Below are positions 1-5,706 of a DNA stretch of 7,911 nt, piece by piece. The DNA comes from Anaerolineaceae bacterium. Its GTDB lineage: Bacteria > Chloroflexota > Anaerolineae > Anaerolineales > Anaerolineaceae. Location: assembly GCA_003542325.1 (NCBI GenBank), contig DPKV01000110.1:1-7911 (forward strand), given 5' to 3'. The first letter of the stretch is position 1; every line of letters starts with the position of its first letter. The position numbers were made by a program, and so were the translations under genes. The notes under the pieces are model-generated. The model was not told where the DNA came from. It saw only the letters and a program-made list of their open reading frames with translations, and did no database searches.

Positions 1-6
1 AAGATC

Positions 7-53
7 AAAAAAGGCTGTCCAGATTTTAGTTGTAAATTCACGGACAGCCTTTT
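7..53 (-). terminator. Intrinsic terminator of the cytochrome gene
   Basis: A perfect 12-bp inverted repeat pairs positions 9-20 with 42-53 around a 21-nt loop. Read on the minus strand, the stem is followed by six T (complement of 7-12). It lies just after the stop codon of the cytochrome gene (71-73), so it is placed to end that transcript. The plus-strand side has only a short, interrupted T run, so action in the other direction is possible but weaker. Confidence 0.85.
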
Positions 54-70
54 CTGGTTTGTTAATTCGA

Positions 71-1195
71 TTAATCGGGACGAATCAGATTCCCCATCGC
101 AAATGGACTTGCCTCTGAAAGGTTTGCAATACTGTCAACCATCAACTGCACCAGATAGGGGGCATTATGCATGAAACCGCCGGGGTCTTCATTGACGAGG
201 TGGTAGTTATAGGCAGCCTTTAGCAGCCGGGGTGTCCAATCGGTAAATTGATTGCCGAAGTTAATTTCATCCTCATCTGCATTTCCGTCCCCATTGGTAT
301 CATTGAACCAATACGGGAAGGACCCTGCGTAGATGATTGATGTGCCGGCAACGTCAGTGGCATACTGCTGGATCGCGGCATACATGATTTCATGCAGGGT
401 TTCAATTTCACCATAAACCCCTTCGGTAGTATTGCCATCCCCGTCATAGTCGGGGGTGCCCTCACTCCGGACAGACCAAATATCCGCCAGGTCACTGACG
501 GAAGGATGGCAGGCCGCGCATTCTACGGCATCGATGGTCAAAGCGTGGGGATCGTGGCAATCCGTACAGTATTGGTAGTTTTCCGTATGAAGGAAATACC
601 CCGCATAAGTTTGCCCCGGATATTCATAACCAACAGTCACCTCTGACCCGTAGCGGACCGCTCCGCCGATTTTATAGTGGACATTGATGAATCCCAGGTC
701 AGAATTCACCTCATCCTCAGGCAGGTCCTGGGTGGCTGATTCGACGTTCAAGCCTGAACGCGTGCCCTGGTGACATTCGGCACAGTTAACTGAACCCCCT
801 TCGATGGATACCTCCGCTCCGGATGGGAAATATGCCACCTCTTTTTCGTGAGCGGTCGGATTGTGGCAGACGTTGCAAGTGACGACAGAGCCGATGTTGG
901 CGGCTGCGTCAACCATCAACGCTTCCGTACCATCTTCGCCAAGATAATCCAGGTAGCCATATGCGCTGTGGCATTTGGCACAATTTGCGGGGATTTCAGC
1001 AGGATCGTCTTCGTCCCAATGAATAAACGCCTCTGCTTCCTGATCGGCATGGCCGGACTCCGTCCATCTTTCACTGATCGCTTCGACGGAGTTATCCTGC
1101 GTTTTCGGTGCCAGTTTCACTTGTCCGATCAAAATAGCTGTCAACCCCCCAGCTAAAAAGAAAATGACGAGCAAAGGCCAGACAGACTTCTTCAT
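71..1195 (-). CDS. Membrane-anchored pentaheme cytochrome c
   Basis: A 374-residue extracytoplasmic electron-transfer protein. Five CxxCH haem-attachment motifs are visible: CAKCH (72-76), CNVCH (107-111), CAECH (138-142), CTDCH (210-214) and CAACH (226-230). The N-terminus is KK followed by about 20 hydrophobic residues with no clear signal-peptidase site or lipobox, so it is probably an uncleaved anchor with the haem domain outside the membrane. After the haems come two Asp-rich loops, DYDGDG (249-254) and DTNGDGNADEDE (299-310). The second matches the 12-residue EF-hand-type calcium loop. The tail (GGFMHNAPY then a helical segment) resembles the helical C-terminus of many multihaem cytochromes. 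I chose the ATG at 1193-1195 because GGAGG lies 5 nt upstream; an in-frame GTG at 1232-1234 would add 13 residues but has no good ribosome site. The gene is transcribed away from the envelope operon and ends at its own terminator. Partner and substrate are unknown. No nitrite reductase or other catalytic signature is recognised. Confidence 0.9.
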   Translation of the reverse strand: MKKSVWPLLVIFFLAGGLTAILIGQVKLAPKTQDNSVEAISERWTESGHADQEAEAFIHWDEDDPAEIPANCAKCHSAYGYLDYLGEDGTEALMVDAAANIGSVVTCNVCHNPTAHEKEVAYFPSGAEVSIEGGSVNCAECHQGTRSGLNVESATQDLPEDEVNSDLGFINVHYKIGGAVRYGSEVTVGYEYPGQTYAGYFLHTENYQYCTDCHDPHALTIDAVECAACHPSVSDLADIWSVRSEGTPDYDGDGNTTEGVYGEIETLHEIMYAAIQQYATDVAGTSIIYAGSFPYWFNDTNGDGNADEDEINFGNQFTDWTPRLLKAAYNYHLVNEDPGGFMHNAPYLVQLMVDSIANLSEASPFAMGNLIRPD

Positions 1196-1200
1196 GCGAA

Positions 1201-1209
1201 CCTCCTTTT
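1201..1209 (-). promoter_or_regulatory. Strong Shine-Dalgarno deciding the cytochrome start
   Basis: On the minus strand this reads AAAAGGAGG, a perfect match to the anti-Shine-Dalgarno core, 5 nt before the ATG at 1195. It lies inside the longer reading frame that begins at GTG 1234, which argues that the 13-residue extension is not translated. Confidence 0.85.
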
Positions 1210-1269
1210 CTGCCGGTGATTGTTCTACTTCCACTTAATTTTACACGATAACCGGGAAAAATGCTGATG

Positions 1270-1299
1270 CTATCATCAAAGTCACAGTTTCGGTATAAT
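1270..1299 (+). promoter_or_regulatory. Putative sigma-70-type promoter of the envelope operon
   Basis: A perfect TATAAT at 1294-1299 lies about 34 nt before the ATG of the deacetylase-like gene, giving a predicted short leader of roughly 27 nt. The -35 region is poor: CTATCA at 1270-1275 (18-nt spacer) matches TTGACA at three positions only. The -10 call rests on sequence match and position alone. The cytochrome gene on the other strand would need its own promoter in the same 137-nt gap. A TAAAAT there (complement of 1238-1243) is a weak candidate. Confidence 0.5.
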
Positions 1300-1332
1300 C
1301 ATGTCAGTTTATTCAATCATATCTGAGAATTG

Positions 1333-2436
1333 ATGAAAAAAAGAATTATTTTTCTCCTGATTATTGTGATGTTATTTGTCACTTCCTGTGAAAGTGATTT
1401 GTTGCGTGAATGGGGATTTGTTCCCAGCCTGACCCCAACCGAAACCCTGACCCCAACTGCCTCACCAACCCTGACCGCAACGGCCACGATCACACCGACG
1501 GCAACCATGAAGCCTACGAACACACCAACGCCATGGGCTGTTGAATCCTTTATTTCCGCTTCCCTGTACCCGGGTGTGGAACCGGTTCAGTATGTTGAAG
1601 ATACCTGCCAGTACCTTGCCGATCGCTGGGGGGAGGGCAAAGCCGAACCTGGCACGATTGTTGTACCCATCATGTTTCATAGTATTCTCCCAGCCGGGAA
1701 GGAACCCACCAAGGCTGAGGATATTACAGCGGCTTATTTTGAGTATTTTATGGCCTATGCCCAGGAAATGGGATTTGAAACGGTGACAACATCTGAACTG
1801 GTGGATTTTTTAACCCATAATATGAGTATTCCTAAATATTCGATGATCCTGATCTTGGACGATCGCCGCCCGGACACTCCGGCGTTGTTCATGCCTTATT
1901 TGGAGGCCAATGATTGGACTCTGACCCTGGCCTGGCCAACAACGGATGCCACACCGGACAGTATCTGGGAGAAAATTCAGGGCTATGTGGATACGGGTTA
2001 TGTCGAGGTCCAACCTCATGGACATAACCATGTCTACATTCAAAGCTACACCACGCTTGATGTTGTGGAACAGGAAATCTACCATCCTATGGAGGTCATC
2101 CAGGAACACTTTGGGACTTCCTCGCTGGCATTTATCTGGCCGGGTGGGAATTTCACCAGCCAGGCCGTGGAGATTGCCGACGAAGCGGGCTATGAAATTG
2201 GTTTTACGGTCTATTCACGGGGTCCTCTGATGTATAACTGGATCCCTTTGGGAGAACCAGAAAGGGAAATGGGAAATCCCCTCCTGGTCTTGCCGCGTTA
2301 CTGGTCCTATGGTGCGGATTATGCCCTCGAGCACGCGTTGGATTTTAGCGCTGCCGCAGAGGAACAGGCTGCCGCAGTACGGGATCAGGAACTTCTTTAT
2401 TATTCTTTGTTTTGTCAATCCTCGGAAGGGGAGTAA
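1333..2436 (+). CDS. Polysaccharide deacetylase-like (CE4/NodB fold) lipoprotein
   Basis: A 367-residue predicted surface lipoprotein. The signal peptide ends in a lipobox, V-T-S-C with the lipidated Cys at 19. Residues about 31-67 are a Thr/Pro-rich linker that should hold the enzyme away from the membrane. The rest follows the order of NodB-type deacetylase motifs: PIMFHSI (112-118), the Asp pair in LDDRRPD (D176, D177), HxxxH (H229, H233), a WPGGNF block (269-274) in the place of the usual YPxGxY, and LPR (320-322). The Asp/His/His metal set is therefore present, but the canonical FDDG is LDDRR, so substrate and activity are uncertain. Family knowledge suggests metal-dependent removal of N-acetyl groups from peptidoglycan or another wall glycan. 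The ATG at 1333 is preferred over the TTG directly before it; the ribosome site is weak. Its stop is 3 nt from the next start, so it leads an operon of wall enzymes. Confidence 0.82.
   Translation: MKKRIIFLLIIVMLFVTSCESDLLREWGFVPSLTPTETLTPTASPTLTATATITPTATMKPTNTPTPWAVESFISASLYPGVEPVQYVEDTCQYLADRWGEGKAEPGTIVVPIMFHSILPAGKEPTKAEDITAAYFEYFMAYAQEMGFETVTTSELVDFLTHNMSIPKYSMILILDDRRPDTPALFMPYLEANDWTLTLAWPTTDATPDSIWEKIQGYVDTGYVEVQPHGHNHVYIQSYTTLDVVEQEIYHPMEVIQEHFGTSSLAFIWPGGNFTSQAVEIADEAGYEIGFTVYSRGPLMYNWIPLGEPEREMGNPLLVLPRYWSYGADYALEHALDFSAAAEEQAAAVRDQELLYYSLFCQSSEGE
1428..1526 (+). repeat. Degenerate ACC/CCTGACC repeats encoding the Thr/Pro linker
   Basis: The linker of the deacetylase-like lipoprotein is coded by low-complexity DNA. 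The 12-mer CCTGACCCCAAC occurs at 1428-1439 and 1446-1457, and once more with one change (CCTGACCGCAAC) at 1470-1481. The offsets of 18 and 24 nt keep the reading frame. This is the usual appearance of a linker that grows or shrinks by slippage. Confidence 0.6.
2426..2433 (+). promoter_or_regulatory. Shine-Dalgarno supporting a TTG start
   Basis: AAGGGGAG ends 6 nt before the TTG at 2440 and lies inside the last codons of the upstream gene. Together with the lipoprotein signal peptide that begins exactly there (MKIKRL, then a hydrophobic stretch and LSGC), it supports TTG as the true start. No ATG lies nearby in frame. Confidence 0.75.
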
Positions 2437-2439
2437 CCC

Positions 2440-3963
2440 TTGAAAATAAAACGACTGGCAGGGCTCATCATTATCATCGCCGCAACCCTGAGCGGTTGTT
2501 ATCAACCTGGGCCGGGTGCGAAAGAATGGCAGGCTTCAGGGCTGACGGATAGTGAGCGTTATTTCATCGCGACTGCAACTCCTGCGGATTTTCAACCGAC
2601 TGCCTCAGATCCTGTTTCCCCAATGCAAACACCCACCCCCAACAATCCCGTGGTTTTGCCCACGGTGAGGGCGGAAACCGTCCAATATACGGTTCAATAC
2701 GGGGATACGTTAGCTAAAATCGCCCAGCAGTTCCAGGTCACGGTAACCCGGTTGATCAATGAAAATGGGATTTCAAACGCCGATCAGCTCGTCATCGGGC
2801 AGGTCCTGGTCGTTCCACCTCCGGTATTCGAACTGACCGCTACTGATTTTAAAATTATACCGGATTCGGAACTCGTCAACAGCCCCTCTAATGCCGGATT
2901 TGATGTCGCAACCTTTGTCAGCGCCAGGGGAGGATACCTCTCCACCTATTCGGAAGAGGTTGACGGAGTTTCACTCACCGGCAGCCAGATTCTGGCCCGG
3001 GTCGCATTGGAGTATTCGGTCAATCCAAGGTTGCTGCTGACGGTACTGGAGTATCAAAGCGGGTGGGTGACGAAGAGCAATCCGGACGGGGAAACGCTGG
3101 ACTATCCCATGCGGGTCAATATTTCGTGGCTGCAAGGGCTGTACTTACAGCTTAACTATGCCGCTGACCTATTAAACCGGGGCTACTATCTCTGGGAGAT
3201 CAACGCCATCTCTGCCTGGATCCTTTCGGATAACACTGTCGTGCAGGTGGACCCGACGATCAACGCCGGGACAGCCGGTGTGCTCAATCTGCTGTGCGCT
3301 CTTACCACCAGGGCAGACTGGCCTTTGGCGACTTCGGAAGACGGGATTTATGCTGTTTATAACCGTTTCTTTGGCTATCCCTTTGACAATGCGTATGACC
3401 CGATGATCCCGGAAGGCCTTGTTCAGCCGGAATTTCAGCTGCCGTTTGAAATGGGTGATGTCTGGTCCTATACCAGCGGCCCGCATGGCGGCTGGGACTC
3501 GGGTTCAGCCTGGGCTGCGCTGGATTTTGCCCCTCCCGGTGAAGCTTTGGGTTGTTTCCCCAGTGACGCCTGGGTTGTCGCCTTGGCTTCGGGGCAGGTT
3601 GTTTATGCGCAGGACGGCGCGGTGATCCAGGATTTGGATGGGGATGGAATCTGGCAGACCGGTTGGTCGATCCTCTACATGCATATCGACAGCGCTGACC
3701 GGGTGAAAGTTGGCGATTATTTGGATGCCGGCGACCCGGTTGGGCATCCTTCCTGTGAGGGCGGTTATTCGACCGGGACGCACCTGCACATTGCCCGGCG
3801 TTATAATGGAGAATGGATTGCCGCAGATGGAAGTCTGCCATTTATCATGGATGGCTGGGTCTCCTCTGGATATGGCGTGGAATATGATGGTTATTTGACC
3901 AAAGGGGAGTTGACTGTGGAGGCATGGGATGGGCGCTCGTCGATCAACGCCATCCAGCGCTAG
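2440..3963 (+). CDS. LysM / lysozyme-like / M23 peptidase lipoprotein, paralogue 1
   Basis: A 507-residue predicted lipoprotein (lipobox L-S-G-C, Cys 20) likely to bind and cut peptidoglycan. Domains in order: short linker; LysM at about 82-127 (YTVQYGDTLAKIA, then LINENG and VIGQVLVVP); a middle domain at about 150-290 whose core YSVNPRLLL-TVLEYQSG (192-208) recalls the start of a lytic-transglycosylase fold, with Gln206 where the catalytic Glu is expected; and an M23 metallopeptidase at about 335-490. M23 residues seen: GPH H349, LDF D362, YMH H415, and THLH H448 and H450, so the zinc set H349/D362/H450 is complete. Between strands is a DLDGDG insertion (398-403). Cys372 and Cys439 are also found in both paralogues and may form a disulfide. 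Family knowledge gives M23 enzymes endopeptidase activity on peptide cross-bridges. It starts with TTG 3 nt after the deacetylase-like gene and overlaps the next gene by 35 nt, so the three are probably co-translated. Confidence 0.9.
   Translation: MKIKRLAGLIIIIAATLSGCYQPGPGAKEWQASGLTDSERYFIATATPADFQPTASDPVSPMQTPTPNNPVVLPTVRAETVQYTVQYGDTLAKIAQQFQVTVTRLINENGISNADQLVIGQVLVVPPPVFELTATDFKIIPDSELVNSPSNAGFDVATFVSARGGYLSTYSEEVDGVSLTGSQILARVALEYSVNPRLLLTVLEYQSGWVTKSNPDGETLDYPMRVNISWLQGLYLQLNYAADLLNRGYYLWEINAISAWILSDNTVVQVDPTINAGTAGVLNLLCALTTRADWPLATSEDGIYAVYNRFFGYPFDNAYDPMIPEGLVQPEFQLPFEMGDVWSYTSGPHGGWDSGSAWAALDFAPPGEALGCFPSDAWVVALASGQVVYAQDGAVIQDLDGDGIWQTGWSILYMHIDSADRVKVGDYLDAGDPVGHPSCEGGYSTGTHLHIARRYNGEWIAADGSLPFIMDGWVSSGYGVEYDGYLTKGELTVEAWDGRSSINAIQR
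3918..3922 (+). promoter_or_regulatory. Shine-Dalgarno for the overlapping second M23 gene
   Basis: GGAGG lies 6 nt before the ATG at 3929, inside the coding sequence of paralogue 1. It fixes the start of paralogue 2 within its neighbour and suggests translational coupling. Confidence 0.75.
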
Positions 3964-5548
3964 AGAACGCTATTATAAGCGCCGCGTTAAGCGGACAGGA
4001 TTATTGATTCTCGTCGCGCTCCTGGTGGCTGTCGTCGTTTGCGGTGCGCTGGTCTATCCCGTTCTTGCCCCTGATGCCGGTGTGGACGTCAGCCAGTTTG
4101 ACACAGTGACACCAAAGGCCTCCCTCCAGGTGACACAGACGGCACAGCCTACACCCACAGAAACGGCCACCCCCGAACCGGATATTACAAAAACACTGGC
4201 CGCGTTGCCGACGCAAGGGCAAATCGTGCCACCCAGTGAAGATTCGCAAATTCTGTATTACACGATTGCAGGCGATAGTCTGGATGTGGTCAGTTTGCAT
4301 TTTGGGGTGGAGATGAGCGAGATCACCTCCCCGGACGAAATTGACCATGAGGGATTGCTGCCTCCGGGGCAGTTGCTCATCATCCCAAACCGGCTTGGCG
4401 AGACCAGTTCGACCAGCAAGCTTCTGCCGGACAGCGAAGTGACTTTCTCCCCTTCCACAGTCGATTTTGATATCCAGGCGTTTGTGGATCAGGCTGGCGG
4501 GTACCTTTCAACATATACCGAATACCTGGCCTCGACCGGCTGGACATCGGGTGCAGATATCATCGGTCGGGTGGCCCTGGAATATTCAGTCAATCCGCGG
4601 CTGTTATTGGCTTTCCTCGAATATAAATCCGGTTGGGTCTATGGCACCCCGCAGACGGAGTTCGACAGAGTGTATCCCATGGGATATGTCAACAGCATGA
4701 AAGAGGATCTCTATTTACAGTGCGCCTGGTTTGCCAGCACGGTCATGGATGGCTATTACGGCTGGCGGGAGGGACGTACCCTGGTGGTCGATTATCTGGA
4801 TGGCCAGGTCATCCGTTTGGCGCCCCAGTTGAATGCCGGCACTGTTGGATTGATGCATGCCTTCGCCAAACTGTATGACTTCGACGAATGGGTGGTTCGA
4901 TTATATGGTGAGGAAAGTTTCTTCACGTTGTTTGAGACGATGTTTGACAGTCCCTGGATCCGCGCTCAGGAAGTGGAACCGCTGATCCCGGCGGATACCG
5001 TCCAGCCGGAAATGATCTTACCTTTTGAAATCGGTCGTTTGTGGGCTTTTTCCGGCGGCCCGCACGCAGCCTGGAGCGCTGCCGATGTCTGGGCGGCTCT
5101 GGACTTTGCACCAGCCAGCGCTGAAAGCGGCTGTCAGGAATCGACTGCCTGGGTGGTCGCTTCCATGCCCGGCTTAATTGTGCGCTCCGGGAACGGCGTC
5201 GTGGTCATCGATCTGGATGGTGATGGCTATGAACAAACGGGTTGGACCCTGCTTTACCTGCATATTGCCACCAAGGACAGGATCGAAGAAGGTACCTGGG
5301 TAGAAACTGGAGACCGCATTGGGCATCCTTCCTGCGAAGGCGGCCGGGCCACCGGGACCCATGTCCACATGGCACGACGCTATAATGGGGAGTGGGTGCC
5401 TGCGGATGGGCCTTTACCGTTCACATTAAACGGATGGGTGGCGAGAGCTGCCAATACAGCCTATGAAGGATGGCTGATCCGGGATGGTGAGTACATTTAT
5501 GCCAATACGGCAGGGACCCAGGAAACCCAGATCACCCGGGAGGAGTAA
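3929..5548 (+). CDS. LysM-like / lysozyme-like / M23 peptidase with transmembrane anchor, paralogue 2
   Basis: A 539-residue paralogue of its two neighbours, but anchored differently. Residues 1-22 are strongly basic (a predicted cytoplasmic tail). They are followed by about 20 hydrophobic residues (24-44) that contain a Cys without a proper lipobox, so a membrane-spanning anchor is predicted instead of a lipid. A Thr/Pro linker follows (about 60-85). The LysM-like segment at about 108-155 is divergent (TIAGDSLDVVS, PPGQLLIIPN). The middle domain at about 175-310 has YSVNPRLLLAFLEYKSG with Lys233 in the position of the transglycosylase Glu. The M23 domain at about 365-520 is complete: H379, D392, H445, H478, H480, plus DLDGDG at 428-433 and the Cys pair C402/C469. 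Expected role: periplasmic or wall-side peptidoglycan endopeptidase. The start overlaps paralogue 1 by 35 nt and has GGAGG 6 nt upstream. A role different from the lipoprotein copies is possible because of the anchor, but that is inference. Confidence 0.88.
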   Translation: MGARRSTPSSARERYYKRRVKRTGLLILVALLVAVVVCGALVYPVLAPDAGVDVSQFDTVTPKASLQVTQTAQPTPTETATPEPDITKTLAALPTQGQIVPPSEDSQILYYTIAGDSLDVVSLHFGVEMSEITSPDEIDHEGLLPPGQLLIIPNRLGETSSTSKLLPDSEVTFSPSTVDFDIQAFVDQAGGYLSTYTEYLASTGWTSGADIIGRVALEYSVNPRLLLAFLEYKSGWVYGTPQTEFDRVYPMGYVNSMKEDLYLQCAWFASTVMDGYYGWREGRTLVVDYLDGQVIRLAPQLNAGTVGLMHAFAKLYDFDEWVVRLYGEESFFTLFETMFDSPWIRAQEVEPLIPADTVQPEMILPFEIGRLWAFSGGPHAAWSAADVWAALDFAPASAESGCQESTAWVVASMPGLIVRSGNGVVVIDLDGDGYEQTGWTLLYLHIATKDRIEEGTWVETGDRIGHPSCEGGRATGTHVHMARRYNGEWVPADGPLPFTLNGWVARAANTAYEGWLIRDGEYIYANTAGTQETQITREE

Positions 5549-5706
5549 ATTCTGACTTGATTTGATGGTCAGCGTTATTAACTTATCCTCTTTCTGTCCG
5601 CAGGACCCATTCTGGACTTTTTTCCTTCGAAAGAGTATGCTTGTACCCCGAATGCACGATCAGAAGAAAAAAACGGCAGTAATGACCGATTTCTGATGAT
5701 ACTCCT
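5549..5706 (+). other. Intergenic gap before paralogue 3, possible weak promoter
   Basis: No gene is seen here. A possible promoter pairs TTGATG (5562-5567) with TATCCT (5584-5589) over a 16-nt spacer. The match is moderate. A 4-bp GTCC/GGAC hairpin (5596-5617) with six T after it is too weak to call a terminator. Paralogue 3 may be read from the operon promoter, from this site, or both. Confidence 0.3.

Noticed and set aside
848..1156. Plus-strand open frame opposite the cytochrome
   Set aside because: It lies fully antisense to the haem-binding region, and has no ribosome site or domain.
1196..1234. N-terminal extension of the cytochrome from GTG 1234
   Set aside because: The GGAGG 5 nt before the internal ATG, and a signal-anchor that begins directly after it, make the 13-residue acidic extension unlikely.
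3302..3841. Long open frame on the minus strand inside paralogue 1
   Set aside because: It is Arg/Pro/His-rich with no recognisable motif, and the plus-strand frame has a full set of M23 and LysM motifs across the same bases; it is a by-product of codon bias.
5596..5623. Possible terminator between paralogues 2 and 3
   Set aside because: The T run is good, but the GTCC/GGAC stem is only 4 bp with a 14-nt loop, and GTCC can pair with a nearer GGAC instead; too weak to call.
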